This document shows, in pieces, positions 1 to 10,089 of a DNA stretch of 64,000 nt. The stretch is from Streptomyces sp. HB132 (GTDB taxonomy: Bacteria; Actinomycetota; Actinomycetes; Streptomycetales; Streptomycetaceae). Below the pieces are notes generated by a model. That model saw only the letters and a program-made list of their open reading frames with translations. It ran no database searches and was not told the origin of the DNA. Positions within the stretch are counted from its first letter, which is position 1; every line of letters starts with the position of its first letter. The stretch lies in contig NZ_JAFBGA010000006.1 in the NCBI RefSeq assembly GCF_016909575.1, forward strand, positions 186,001 to 250,000, in the 5' to 3' direction. A program made the position numbers and the translations under genes.

Positions 1-155
1 TCGGCACCCCCGTCGTAGAAGCCGAGTGCCGCGGCATTCACGTCGGAGGTGAAGAACGAACGGCACCGCTCCCACTGCGGGGTGCCAGGCAGCACATCGG
101 CCGGCCAGGTCACTCCGGTGGCGCCTTCCATGTCGGCGCTGACGAGGATCTTCAC
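1..155 (-). CDS. M55-family D-aminopeptidase, N-terminal part only
   Basis: The gene runs off the left edge, so only about 51 codons are visible. The translated start, MKILVSADMEGATGVTW, closely matches the start of DppA-type M55 metallo-aminopeptidases, where the Asp-Met-Glu segment supplies zinc ligands. These enzymes release D-amino acids from peptides. I chose GTG at 155 because AAGGGAG lies about 8 bases upstream; an in-frame GTG at 161 would leave almost no spacing. It has the same direction as the aldo/keto reductase 390 bp upstream, but a hairpin at 422-467 probably separates the transcripts. Family call is fairly firm; exact substrate is not known. Confidence 0.75.
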   Translation of the reverse strand, partial: MKILVSADMEGATGVTWPADVLPGTPQWERCRSFFTSDVNAAALGFYDGGA

Positions 156-421
156 GCTCACCGCTCCCTTACTCGCAGGTCAACCCTATGGGATGCCCTG
201 TCGGCGTCCCCTCCCGGCATCGGCCCCCGCCACTCTCGGACAGATCCTCAACGCTGTCCAGTTCCCTTCACCGGTCACCGGCCGGGTCGTCCTGGGCCCG
301 CACGTCTCGGGCGACCCGCCCCGGCGGGAGGTACGGGGCCGGCGGGTACGGGCCGCCTTCGCCGATGTCGCCACGGCTCGGGACCGGCGGGAGTTCTGTG
401 GCAGCGGGGCCGCGAACGGGT

Positions 422-467
422 TCGGGCCGCCCGTCCGGTCCGGCGAGGACATCAGCGGGCGGCCCGA
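422..467. terminator. 12-bp inverted repeat, likely terminator
   Basis: TCGGGCCGCCCG at 422-433 pairs perfectly with CGGGCGGCCCGA at 456-467, leaving a 22-base loop. No U-run follows, which is usual in Streptomyces. It lies 80 bp beyond the stop codon of the minus-strand aldo/keto reductase. I see no gene in the rest of 156-547. Confidence 0.5.
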
Positions 468-547
468 GTGGGGCAACGGGTTGCCGGCACGCGGCTTCGG
501 CACGGGACGGACCGCACACGGCGCCGTCACGGGGCGGCCGCAGCCCG

Positions 548-1549
<1,002 letters not shown>

Positions 1550-1660
1550 AGCGAGCACTCCACGGGGCACGGCACAGCGCGCCAGGTCTGGTGCGCGCCC
1601 CCAAGCCTGACGGAGATCGATCCAGCGGTCCAACAGGAGATTCCGCTGGGATTCATCGGC

Positions 1661-1674
1661 TAGATTGCTCAATC
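1661..1674 (+). promoter_or_regulatory. -10-like hexamer and palindrome abutting lysR start
   Basis: TAGATT at 1661-1666 resembles a -10 element and sits 8 bases before the lysR ATG. The 12-base palindrome GATTGCTCAATC (1663-1674) ends directly at the start codon. There is no purine-rich ribosome-binding site, so the mRNA may be leaderless. The palindrome could be an autoregulatory LysR site in the divergent aldo/keto reductase-lysR region. The -35 side is weak. Confidence 0.4.
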
Positions 1675-2571
1675 ATGGAACTGCGTCAGCTGGAGCACTT
1701 CGTCGCCGTCGCCGAGGAGCAGCACTTCACCCGCGCGGCCGAGCGTCTGGCCGTGTCCCAGTCCGGGCTGTCCGCTTCCGTCCGGGCACTGGAGCACGAG
1801 CTGAAGACGCCGCTGTTCAGCCGCACGACACGTACGGTCCGGCTCACCGAGGCGGGGACGGCCCTGCTGGTGGAGGCGGAGCGCACCCTGGCGGGTGCCA
1901 GGGCGGCGCGGGACGCCGTCGACGCCGTACGGGGGCTGCTGCGCGGCACGCTGACGCTGGGGGTCGAGCAGTGCGTGGCCGGGGTCAGCACGGCGCGGCT
2001 GCTCGCGGCCTTCCACCGCGAGCACCCGCACATGGAGATCCGACTGCGGCAGGAGGGCACGTCCAGCCTGCTGGAGGGGGTGGCGGGCGGACGGCTGGAC
2101 CTCGCGTTCGCCGCGACCGTCAGCCCGTCCGAGTGGCGGGGCGAACTCGTACCGCTGGCCCGGGAGCCCATGGTCGTCCTGTGCGCCCCCGGCCACCGGT
2201 TCGCCCAGGAGGGTGCGCGGGTGGCCTGGGGCGATCTGCGCGGCGAGTCGTTCATCGACTTCCACCCTGACTGGGGGCCCCGGCGCGCCGCGGACGAGGC
2301 GTTCGCCGCGGCCGGGGTCCGCCGTAGCACGGTGGCCCTCGAGGTCAACGACGTGCACAGCCTGTTGGAACTGGTGCACGAGGGCCTCGGGATCGCGGTG
2401 GTGCCGCATCACTTCTCCCGCAAGCCGGAGGCGCGGGACCTGGTCGCCGTCGAGCTCGGGGGAACCCGGAGGCCGGTCTACGAGAGTGTCGTGGTGCTCC
2501 CGCCCGCCCGGGCCATGAGCCCGGGGGCGAAGGCCCTGATGACACTGGTCCGGGAGACCCCGCTGCGCTGA
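1675..2571 (+). CDS. LysR-family transcriptional regulator
   Basis: A 298-residue LysR regulator of standard length. Residues 1-60 hold the winged helix-turn-helix (MELRQLEHFVAVAEEQHFTR, then SQSGLSASVRALEHELKTPL and LFSRTTRTVRLTEAG). From about residue 90 follows the periplasmic-binding-protein-like effector domain (LGVEQCVAGVSTARLLAAFH). I used ATG at 1675, where LysR homology begins; the 28 codons upstream in the same frame overlap the divergent promoter and look non-coding. Its natural target is the aldo/keto reductase on the other strand. It ends 17 bp from the convergent GH18 gene. Effector not predictable. Confidence 0.92.
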   Translation: MELRQLEHFVAVAEEQHFTRAAERLAVSQSGLSASVRALEHELKTPLFSRTTRTVRLTEAGTALLVEAERTLAGARAARDAVDAVRGLLRGTLTLGVEQCVAGVSTARLLAAFHREHPHMEIRLRQEGTSSLLEGVAGGRLDLAFAATVSPSEWRGELVPLAREPMVVLCAPGHRFAQEGARVAWGDLRGESFIDFHPDWGPRRAADEAFAAAGVRRSTVALEVNDVHSLLELVHEGLGIAVVPHHFSRKPEARDLVAVELGGTRRPVYESVVVLPPARAMSPGAKALMTLVRETPLR

Positions 2572-2588
2572 GCCCGCCCGGCCGGCAC

Positions 2589-3593
2589 TCAGCCGCTCAG
2601 CGCTTCGGCGAACTCGCCCACGTCCTGGTCCACTCCGCTGCAGCTGTCCGAGGCTGTGGACGTGTCCTCGTCCGAGGCGCACTCCCGGTCACGGAAGGCC
2701 GCCCACAGGGAGAGCGCGCCGACCCCCCGGCGGGTGGCGAAGGAACGCAGTGAGGCGGCGTCGTCGAGGGTGAACGTCTCCCCCGACACGTCGTTGACAC
2801 CGACCATCACCGTGATGTGGAGCGCCTTCCACGCCGCCTCCTGCGACAGCCCGAGGAGGTCGACGAGCTGATCGTGGGCGGCTTGCGCGGCCTCCTCGGC
2901 GTAGTCGCCCATGTCGCCGCTGTGGGAGGTGCTGTAGTTCATCGCCATGATGTTCACCGCCGAGATGTCGACGCCCTGGTCCACAGCGTCCTCCAGGACG
3001 GCCGTCCCCGTGTCCTCCAGCCCGTCGGGCATGACGGGGAGGGTGTAGGTGACGTCGAGGTCGCGTTTCTCCTGGAGCAGGGCGAGAGCCCTGTTGCGGA
3101 GGGTGACGGACGCGGTGTCGGTGAGCGCGTCGCCCTCGATGTCGAAGTCGGCCTTCGTGGCGCCGACGGCATCGAGCACCTCCGCGTAGGCGTCGGCCAG
3201 TTCCTCCGCGTCGTCGCAGGCCAGCGCGGCCTCGGTGCCCGCGGCGCCGCCGAAGGAGATTCGGATGTCCGCGCCGGTTGCGGTGAGCGCGTCGACGCGG
3301 GCCGCCACTGCCGCACTCGTGGCCGCCGTGGTGCCGCCCCAGAGCGGGGTGCAGCCCGACGCGTCGGAGGTGACGAAGGCCAGGTTGTACGTGTCTGGGG
3401 ACCCCGCGCCGTCGGATTCGGCGGCGGTCGTGGCGCTCACGTACGGCGTGTAGTCGGGCTTCGCGGCGGCCGGCGGAGGCGGTGCGTACCCGTTCGTCTG
3501 ATCGGCGACGCCGCCCGTCGAGCAGGCCGAGCAGGCGAGGCCGAGCGCGACCAGTCCGGCGACGACCGAGGAGACCCGTGTGCTCCTTTGCAT
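2589..3593 (-). CDS. Lipoprotein with GH18 chitinase-like domain
   Basis: A 334-residue secreted protein. The N-terminus has a short basic region, a hydrophobic stretch and cysteines at 21 and 24 (LGLACSAC), a somewhat atypical lipobox. The rest resembles bacterial glycoside hydrolase family 18: an SxGG-like strand (ISFGG, about 112-116) and the DxDxE core in KADFDIEG, with Glu153 as presumed acid/base. The first Asp of the longer DxxDxDxE motif is replaced, so activity is not certain. MAMNY and LSLWAAFRD fit later beta strands. It may act on chitin or related glycans at the cell surface and lies divergently next to the MatAB-like polysaccharide locus. A carbohydrate-binding module is not visible. 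Confidence 0.8.
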   Translation of the reverse strand: MQRSTRVSSVVAGLVALGLACSACSTGGVADQTNGYAPPPPAAAKPDYTPYVSATTAAESDGAGSPDTYNLAFVTSDASGCTPLWGGTTAATSAAVAARVDALTATGADIRISFGGAAGTEAALACDDAEELADAYAEVLDAVGATKADFDIEGDALTDTASVTLRNRALALLQEKRDLDVTYTLPVMPDGLEDTGTAVLEDAVDQGVDISAVNIMAMNYSTSHSGDMGDYAEEAAQAAHDQLVDLLGLSQEAAWKALHITVMVGVNDVSGETFTLDDAASLRSFATRRGVGALSLWAAFRDRECASDEDTSTASDSCSGVDQDVGEFAEALSG

Positions 3594-3886
3594 GACGTAT
3601 GTGCACCTGCTCTCGGGAAGTCGTCCGGGACGGCAGCCGGCGCTGCCAGGACGCCTCGAACCTCTCACACCACGAGCCCGCGCGAAGACACAGGGAATTC
3701 ACGGAAGAGCTCAGGAAACGGCCGCCGTGTGCCGGCAACTCCCCCGCCAGGGCGGCTTCGAGCGATGTCGAGTGGGCCCACCGCACCCGGCGCACTCTCA
3801 GCGGTCCGACAGGTTCGGGCCCGTTTCACAGGCGACGGCCAGGAAAGCTCCAGACTTCGCACAAACAGCTTCGCCACCATGCGCAC

Positions 3887-4285
3887 ATGCAATCCGACCC
3901 CGTCATCGACAAAGACCCGGCGCCGCGCGGCCGACGCCGGGCACACGCCGGCCCGGCCCGCTCGGCCGAGCGTCACGGCACGGCCGCGCACCGCCACGAG
4001 GGGCCCGTCTTCGTGGACAGCTCCGGGCGCCGGGCCAGGCTGCTGCGCCGCGCCGGCATGCTGCTGGGCACCGTATGCGTCGGTTACGCCGCCGTGCTGG
4101 GGCTCGCCTTCATGGGCGGTATCTCCCTGACGCCGGCCCAGTTGCTCCCCTTCGACGGCGGCCCGGCGGCGGAAGCCGGCCCGGGCGGCCGGATGCGGCC
4201 CGGTCACGGCATGCCGCCGGACGGCACCACACCCCCGAGCGATGCCCCTACGCCGCCGGCGTCGGCGTCGGGCGAGGCGAACTGA
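3887..4285 (+). CDS. matA: Small membrane protein, MatA-like
   Basis: A 132-residue protein with a basic N-terminus, one transmembrane helix (GMLLGTVCVGYAAVLGLAFM, about residues 57-76) and a Pro/Gly/Ala-rich extracytoplasmic tail. Its stop codon overlaps the start of the next gene by one base (TGATG), so the two are translationally coupled. In Streptomyces coelicolor and S. lividans the matAB locus, needed for pellet formation, has this order: a small membrane protein then a polysaccharide synthase/deacetylase. The name is therefore inferred mainly from position. The start is uncertain because no clear ribosome-binding site is seen. The preceding 3594-3886 holds only the divergent promoter region; I recognise no element there. 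Confidence 0.6.
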   Translation: MQSDPVIDKDPAPRGRRRAHAGPARSAERHGTAAHRHEGPVFVDSSGRRARLLRRAGMLLGTVCVGYAAVLGLAFMGGISLTPAQLLPFDGGPAAEAGPGGRMRPGHGMPPDGTTPPSDAPTPPASASGEAN

Positions 4286-6513
4286 TGGCCGCTCCGCGCC
4301 GTCGGCACGCCACGCCCGGCAGGATCGGCCGCGTAGGGCGCCAGGCCGCTCCCGGGCCTCGCGTGATCATGGCTCTGCTGCTGTTGCTCGGGCTCGTCTG
4401 CATGCTGCTGCTGGACGGCTATCTGCGCTCCGAGGTCGGCAACGACCAGCGGGTGCGCTCCGAGGCGTCCGCGGACACGGTGCCCGACGAGGTACTGGAG
4501 GGCGGGCCCCTCTTGAGCTTCCCCGGCGGCACCGCCCGTACGCGGTCCGTGCCGGACAGGACCATCGTGCTGACCTTCGACGACGGCCCCGATCCGGAGT
4601 GGAGCGGGAAGGTGATGGACATCCTGGACGAGAACGACGTGCCGGGCACCTTCTTCCTCGTCGGCTCGATGATCTCGCGCTATCCGGACGTCGTCCGCAG
4701 GATGGTCGACGAGGGCGACGAGGTGGGGGTCCACACCTTCACGCACGTCGACCTCTCCTATCAGAGCGAGGCCCGCGTCAAGCGGGAGATCGCCCAGACC
4801 CAGCTCGCCCTGGCGGGTGCCGCGGGCATCACGACGACGCTGTTCCGCGCCCCGTACTCGTCGAGGACCGATGCGATCGACGACTACAGCTGGCCCGTCT
4901 ACGAGCGTCTGGGCGCGATGGGCTACACCAGCGTGTTCATCGACACCGACAGCGAGGACTGGCAGCAGCCGGGAGTCTCCAAGATCGTGGAGTGGGCGAC
5001 ACCGGAGGACGGCGAGGGCGCCTCGGTCCTGTTCCACGACGCGGGTGGCGACCGCTCCGAGACGCTGGCGGCGCTGCCGAAGTACATCAAGAAGATGAAG
5101 GCGAAGGGCTACACCTTCACCACCGTCAGCGGCGCACAGCAACAGGCCGCCGCAGGGGAGGGCCGTGCGGCACAGGGCGGATCCGCGCAGGCGGGCATCG
5201 CCCAGTCCGACGCCGAGCAGGCCGCCCACCGCCGGGCGGACACCGCCAGCGTGTGGGAGGGCCGCGCTCTGCTCGCGGCGGTGGCGGTCGCGGAATGGAT
5301 CGTGCCGGGCCTGGCCACCGTCCTGGGTGTCGTCGGCGTGGCGGTCCTGGGCCGCTTCGGCATGATGCTCCTGCTCGCACGGCGCCACTACCGGCGGCGC
5401 AACAGACGCCGGTTCACCTGGGGACCCGAGGTCACGGGGCCGGTGAGTGTGATCGTTCCGGCGTACAACGAGAAGGAGTGCATCGCCGCCACGCTCGGGT
5501 CCCTCGCCGCGAGCACGCATCCGATCGAGATCGTGGTCGTCGACGACGGTTCGACCGACGGCACCGCGGAGATCGCCGAATCGCTCGGTCTGCCCGATGT
5601 CCGGGTGATCCGGCAGGAGAACGCGGGCAAACCCGCCGCCCTCAACAACGGTGTGCGGCAGGCGCGTCACGACATCGTCGTGATGATGGACGGCGACACC
5701 GTCTTCGAGCCCGACGCGGTTCACCAGCTCGTGCAGCCGTTCGCCGACCCGGGTATCGGCGCGGTCGCGGGCAACGCGAAGGTCGGCAACCGGTCCACGA
5801 TGATCGGCGCCTGGCAGCACATCGAGTACGTGATGGGCTTCAACCTGGACCGCAGGATGTACGACCTGCTGCGCTGCATGCCCACCATCCCCGGTGCCAT
5901 CGGAGCCTTCCGCCGCCAGGCCGTCCTGGAGGCCGGCGGGATGAGCGAGGACACGCTGGCCGAGGACACCGACATCACCATCGCGCTCCACCGCGCGGGC
6001 TGGCGCGTCGTCTACGCCGAGCACGCCCGCGCCTGGACCGAAGCACCGGCTTCGCTCGGACAGTTGTGGCGTCAGCGCTACCGCTGGAGCTACGGCACGA
6101 TGCAGGCGCTGTGGAAGCACCGCCGGTCCGTCACCGACCGGGGTCCCTCCGGGCGCTTCGGGCGGGTCGGCATGCCCCTCGTCGTCCTCTTCCAGATCGT
6201 CACACCGGTCTTCGCCCCGCTCATCGACGTCTTCACCGTCTACGCGATGGTCTTCGTGGACTTCCGTGCCTCGTTGCTCGCCTGGCTGGCGATCCTGGCC
6301 GTGCAGTTGCTCTGTGCGGCGTACGCCTTCCGTCTCGACGGGGAGAAGTACCGGTACCTGCTGATGCTCCCCCTCCAGCAGCTCGCGTACCGGCAGTTGA
6401 TGTACCTGGTGCTGATCCACTCCTGTGTCACGGCCGCGACCGGCGGCCGGCTCCGCTGGCAGAAGCTGAAGCGCACCGGCGAGGTCGGCGCGCCCCACGT
6501 GGGGGCCTCGTAG
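4285..6513 (+). CDS. matB: Polysaccharide deacetylase-glycosyltransferase 2 fusion, MatB-like
   Basis: A 742-residue bifunctional membrane protein. After an N-terminal helix (about 28-46) comes a NodB-type deacetylase (about 92-285) with TFDDGPD, HTFTH (HxxxH metal motif) and RAPYS. Membrane segments at about 333-362 lead to a family 2 glycosyltransferase with VSVIVPAYNEKE, VDDGS, MMDGDT (DxD), AEDTD and QRYRW (QxxRW), then several C-terminal helices that probably form the export channel. This layout combines PgaC- and PgaB-like functions in one chain. In Streptomyces MatB is linked to poly-beta-1,6-N-acetylglucosamine and mycelial aggregation. All key motifs are intact. The start overlaps the previous stop and the stop overlaps the next start, so the three genes form one operon. 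Confidence 0.85.
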   Translation: MAAPRRRHATPGRIGRVGRQAAPGPRVIMALLLLLGLVCMLLLDGYLRSEVGNDQRVRSEASADTVPDEVLEGGPLLSFPGGTARTRSVPDRTIVLTFDDGPDPEWSGKVMDILDENDVPGTFFLVGSMISRYPDVVRRMVDEGDEVGVHTFTHVDLSYQSEARVKREIAQTQLALAGAAGITTTLFRAPYSSRTDAIDDYSWPVYERLGAMGYTSVFIDTDSEDWQQPGVSKIVEWATPEDGEGASVLFHDAGGDRSETLAALPKYIKKMKAKGYTFTTVSGAQQQAAAGEGRAAQGGSAQAGIAQSDAEQAAHRRADTASVWEGRALLAAVAVAEWIVPGLATVLGVVGVAVLGRFGMMLLLARRHYRRRNRRRFTWGPEVTGPVSVIVPAYNEKECIAATLGSLAASTHPIEIVVVDDGSTDGTAEIAESLGLPDVRVIRQENAGKPAALNNGVRQARHDIVVMMDGDTVFEPDAVHQLVQPFADPGIGAVAGNAKVGNRSTMIGAWQHIEYVMGFNLDRRMYDLLRCMPTIPGAIGAFRRQAVLEAGGMSEDTLAEDTDITIALHRAGWRVVYAEHARAWTEAPASLGQLWRQRYRWSYGTMQALWKHRRSVTDRGPSGRFGRVGMPLVVLFQIVTPVFAPLIDVFTVYAMVFVDFRASLLAWLAILAVQLLCAAYAFRLDGEKYRYLLMLPLQQLAYRQLMYLVLIHSCVTAATGGRLRWQKLKRTGEVGAPHVGAS

Positions 6514-7586
6514 TGGCGGGGACGCACCGCAGGACGGCGCTCGCGCCGTCCTGCGCGGGCTCCACAAACGCCGTCCGCGACCGGTCCTTCGACGTGCTGC
6601 GGGCCGTGGCGCTCGTCCGGGTGGTGATCTACCACACCTTCGAGTGGCCCTGGCTGGGCTACGTCTTCCCCTCCATGGGCGTGATGTTCGCGCTCGCCGG
6701 ATCACTCATGGCCCGCTCGCTGGAACGGCCGGCTCCCGGTGTCCTCCGCAGCCGACTGCGGAGGCTGCTGGTCCCGGTGTGGGTGTTCGGCCTGGCGCTC
6801 GGGGTGGCGATGCTGCTCCACGGCTGGGTGCCGGGCCCGGACGTGCTGCTCTGGGTGCTGCCGGTAGGTGATCCGCCCGGCAACGCGTGGGGCGAGCAGG
6901 CCTGGGCGGTGCTCTGGTACCTGCGCGCCTACCTGTGGTTCGTGCTGCTCTCACCTCTGCTCCTGCGTGCCTTCCGGCTCGCCCCTCTCCCCGTGCTCGG
7001 CCTGTCCCTGGCGCCGGCCGTGGTCCTGGAGACGGTGTCCGGCGTACCGGACGGCCGGCTGGGGAGCGCGCTGACTGACGCGTCCGTGTTCCTGTTCTGC
7101 TGGCTGCTGGGCTTCGCGCACCGTGACGGTGTGCTCGACCGGCTGCGCGGCCCGGGGGCGGTGGCCCTCGCGGCACCGCTTATGGCCGCGGGGGCCTGGT
7201 GGGCGGCCGGGCACCCGGTGGAGGGTACGTACGACCTGGACGACATCCCGCTCGCACAGGCGCTGTGGTCGGCGGGTTTCGTGCTGCTCCTGCTGCGGTT
7301 CGGACCCCGCTTCGACGGGCTCGCGCGGCATCCGGTGGCCGACCGGGTCGTCACCGTGTTCAACGCCCGGGCGGTGACGGTCTACCTCTGGCACGAGGTG
7401 GCACTGATGGCCGCGGTGCCGCTGGTCGACCTGATGTGGGAGGTGCCCGCGCTGGAGCGGCGTCTGCCGCTGGACAGCCTGTGGGTGCAGTTCGGCGTCG
7501 CGTGGGTGCTGATCGCGGCCGCGGTGGCGTGCTTCGGCTGGGTCGAGGACGTCGCGGCGAGGCGGAAGCCCCGTCTGCTGCCGTGA
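6513..7586 (+). CDS. Acyltransferase 3 family membrane protein
   Basis: A 357-residue protein with about ten hydrophobic segments. The N-terminal pattern RSFDVLRAVALVRVVIYHT is the hallmark of acyltransferase family 3 (OafA/NodX type), which transfers acyl groups to surface glycans. YLWHEV near the C-terminus matches the conserved His-containing late motif. GTG at 6513 overlaps the TAG stop of the synthase by one base, so the product probably O-acylates (acetyl or succinyl) the polymer made by the upstream enzyme. It ends 52 bp from a convergent MFS gene; imperfect hairpins there may serve as terminator. The acyl donor and the role in aggregation are inference. Confidence 0.82.
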   Translation: MAGTHRRTALAPSCAGSTNAVRDRSFDVLRAVALVRVVIYHTFEWPWLGYVFPSMGVMFALAGSLMARSLERPAPGVLRSRLRRLLVPVWVFGLALGVAMLLHGWVPGPDVLLWVLPVGDPPGNAWGEQAWAVLWYLRAYLWFVLLSPLLLRAFRLAPLPVLGLSLAPAVVLETVSGVPDGRLGSALTDASVFLFCWLLGFAHRDGVLDRLRGPGAVALAAPLMAAGAWWAAGHPVEGTYDLDDIPLAQALWSAGFVLLLLRFGPRFDGLARHPVADRVVTVFNARAVTVYLWHEVALMAAVPLVDLMWEVPALERRLPLDSLWVQFGVAWVLIAAAVACFGWVEDVAARRKPRLLP

Positions 7587-7638
7587 GGCAGAGGGTGCGC
7601 GGGACACTCCGCACACCCCCTGTACGGCTGACCGGCCG

Positions 7639-10089
7639 TCAGTCCTCGTGCCCCAGTTGGAGATCGCGTTCGGTCCGTCCTCCTCCGGGGAGCTGGAGCA
7701 CGGTGGCGACCGGCGGGTAGCCTGCGGCGATCACGGTGTACTCACCGGTCGACAGGTCCACGAAGCGGAACGCCCCGTCGGAGCCGGTGGTGAGGGTGTC
7801 GACCACGTTGCCCGCCGCGTCCAGAAGCGTGACCCTGGCGTCCTCGACGGCGCGTCCGCCGGGGGCACGCACGATCCCGCGCAGCACGGCGCCGCCGGCC
7901 AGCTCGATGTCCTGCCTGGTCTCCCTGGCGGCCTGCACGCTGACCGGGAGGGCGGCGGGACGGAAGGCCGGGGCGCTGGCGGCCAGGGTGTACTCACCGG
8001 CCACCAGTTCGCTGATGACATAGGCGCCTTCGCGCCCGGTCCGGGTGCTCGCGACCACTTCGCCCCGTACGTCGGTGAGCGTGACCGCCGCGTCGTGGAC
8101 GGGCGCGCCGTCAGGTGTGAGGACCGCTCCGGCGAGCCGTCCCGCCCCGCCCAGCACCACGTCCAGCTCCACCGGTCGCTCGCCGACCGTGACACTGACG
8201 GCCTGCGGCTGGTGCCCGCCGGCCGCTGCGATCAACACGTAGGAGCCGGCCCCGGGCGCGCTCAGCGCGTACCGCCCGTCGCCGCCGCTGGCCCCGCGTC
8301 CGACCTGCCGCCCCTGACCGTCGATGAGCGTGAGCGCGGCCCGGCCCACTGCGGTGCCGTCGGGGTGCTGGACGCACCCGCGCACCGGGGTACCGGAGGG
8401 CGGAGCGGGCTGCTGCGGGCCGGGATCGGTGCGGGCCATGGGGATCGTGGAGTGCTCCGCGGCCGGGTCGGGGGCCGTCTGCGGGGTGTGGTGGGACACC
8501 AGCGGTTTCTCCTTGAGGAAGAAGGCGAGGAACAGGCCGAGCAGAAGCACCGGCACCAGGTAGAGGAAGATCCGCGGCATGGCGTCGGCGTACGCCTGGA
8601 TGTAGGCGTCGCGCAGCGCCGGCTCCATGGCGTGGACCAGCTGCGGAGTGATCGACTCGGGGTCGGGCAGATCGGCTCCGGAGGGAAGCCGCACCCCGAG
8701 CGCGTCCGCGAGCCGCCCCGCGAACAGGGTGCCGAAGATGGCTGCGCCGACGCTGCCGCCGATCTGCCGGAAGTAGTTGTGGGCGCTGGTGGCGGTGCCG
8801 AGGTCGGACTGACGTACGGAGTTCTGCACGGCCAGCACCAGGATCGACATGACGAGGCCGATCCCGATGCCCAGGACCGCCTGCCAGACGCCGTACTCCA
8901 GCGCCGACGTGTCGGTGTCGAGGAGGGAGAGGAGCCACATCCCGACGGTCGACACGGCTCCGCCCACGAGCGGGTAGACGCGATAGCGGCCGGTACGCGA
9001 GACCAGCTGTCCCGAGACGACGGAGGCGATGACGATGCCGCCCATCATGGGCAGCATCAGCAGCCCCGACTCGGTGGCGGACACCCCCTCGACCATCTGG
9101 AGGTACGTCGGAAGGTAGCTGGCGGCCCCGAAGAGCGCGACTCCGACGACCGCGCCCACCAGTGAGGTGACGTTGAAGACCGAGTCGCGGAACAGCCTCA
9201 GCGGGATGACGGGTTCGGCGGCGCGGTGCTCGACGACGAGGAAGAGCAGGGTCGTTCCGGCGGCCCCGGCGGCGAGTCCCAGGATGGTGCGCGAACCCCA
9301 GGCGTACTCCGTACCGCCCCAGCTGGTGAGCAGCACCAGGCAGGTCGACGCCGCGGCCAGCAGCAGCGCCCCCAGCACGTCGAGGCGGGGGCGGACCGAC
9401 GGCTTGGGCAGCTTGAGTACGACCGCGATGACGGCCAGGGTGACGATGCCGAACGGCACGTTGATGTAGAAGCACCAGCGCCAGGAGGCGTGGTCGGTGA
9501 AGAAACCACCGAGCAGCGGCCCCGCGACGGAGGCGAGGCCGAAGACGGCTCCGATGAGGCCCATGTAGCGGCCACGTTCCCTCGCCGGGACGATGTCGGC
9601 GATGATCGCCTGCACCCCGATCATGAGGCCGCCCCCGCCGATGCCCTGGACGGCCCGGAAGGCGATGAGTTCGTCCATGGTGCGCGACCAGCCCGCGAGG
9701 GCGGAGCCGATGACGAAGATGATGATGGCGAACTGGAAGACGCTCTTGCGGCCGAAGAGGTCGCCGAGCTTCCCGTAGATCGGCAGGCCGATCGTGGAGG
9801 CGAGCAGATAGGCGGTGACCGCCCAGGACATCTTGTCCAGCCCGTGCAGCTCTCCGACGATCTTCGGCAGAGCGGTGGCGACGATCATCTGGTCGAGCGC
9901 CGCGAGCAGCAGGGTGAGCATCAGCCCGAGGAAGACCAGCCGAACCCTGCGGGGGCTGATCTCGTCCGGCGGGGCGGGCGGTCCGGCGGCGGTCGGCGGC
10001 GCGGGCGGCTCGGCCTCCACGACGGTGCCGGGCGGCCCGAACTCCGTGCCTCCCGGCTCGTCCTTCACCAGAGTGATCCCACCCACCAC
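7639..10089 (-). CDS. DHA2-type MFS exporter with C-terminal regulatory-like Ig repeats
   Basis: An 816-residue protein. Residues about 45-520 form a 14-helix drug:H+ antiporter-2 transporter, with LDQMIVATALPKI in helix 1, the loop motif GKLGDLFGRKS and the helix-5 region GPLLGGFF. A Pro-rich linker then leads to three repeats of about 80 residues (about 565-816), each of the carboxypeptidase-regulatory/Cna-B-like type with G-x-V-x-x-x-x-G-x-P/A-V-x-x-A-x-V-T-L-x-D starts and GxYxxxxLxxGxYxxxAxxxG endings. GTG at 10089 has GGGGAG 6 bases upstream. The usual DHA2 length is near 500, so the tail is an added module whose side of the membrane depends on the helix count. Substrate unknown. Nothing recognised in 10090-10288. 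Confidence 0.85.
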   Translation of the reverse strand: MVGGITLVKDEPGGTEFGPPGTVVEAEPPAPPTAAGPPAPPDEISPRRVRLVFLGLMLTLLLAALDQMIVATALPKIVGELHGLDKMSWAVTAYLLASTIGLPIYGKLGDLFGRKSVFQFAIIIFVIGSALAGWSRTMDELIAFRAVQGIGGGGLMIGVQAIIADIVPARERGRYMGLIGAVFGLASVAGPLLGGFFTDHASWRWCFYINVPFGIVTLAVIAVVLKLPKPSVRPRLDVLGALLLAAASTCLVLLTSWGGTEYAWGSRTILGLAAGAAGTTLLFLVVEHRAAEPVIPLRLFRDSVFNVTSLVGAVVGVALFGAASYLPTYLQMVEGVSATESGLLMLPMMGGIVIASVVSGQLVSRTGRYRVYPLVGGAVSTVGMWLLSLLDTDTSALEYGVWQAVLGIGIGLVMSILVLAVQNSVRQSDLGTATSAHNYFRQIGGSVGAAIFGTLFAGRLADALGVRLPSGADLPDPESITPQLVHAMEPALRDAYIQAYADAMPRIFLYLVPVLLLGLFLAFFLKEKPLVSHHTPQTAPDPAAEHSTIPMARTDPGPQQPAPPSGTPVRGCVQHPDGTAVGRAALTLIDGQGRQVGRGASGGDGRYALSAPGAGSYVLIAAAGGHQPQAVSVTVGERPVELDVVLGGAGRLAGAVLTPDGAPVHDAAVTLTDVRGEVVASTRTGREGAYVISELVAGEYTLAASAPAFRPAALPVSVQAARETRQDIELAGGAVLRGIVRAPGGRAVEDARVTLLDAAGNVVDTLTTGSDGAFRFVDLSTGEYTVIAAGYPPVATVLQLPGGGRTERDLQLGHED

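Noticed and set aside
3594..3700. DasR-type site upstream of the GH18 lipoprotein
   Set aside because: No match to the ACTGGTCTAGACCACT-like consensus was found.
4204..6705. 833-codon open frame on the minus strand
   Set aside because: It mirrors the matB coding frame in high-GC DNA; the translation is low-complexity, without domains, while the plus strand has intact motifs.
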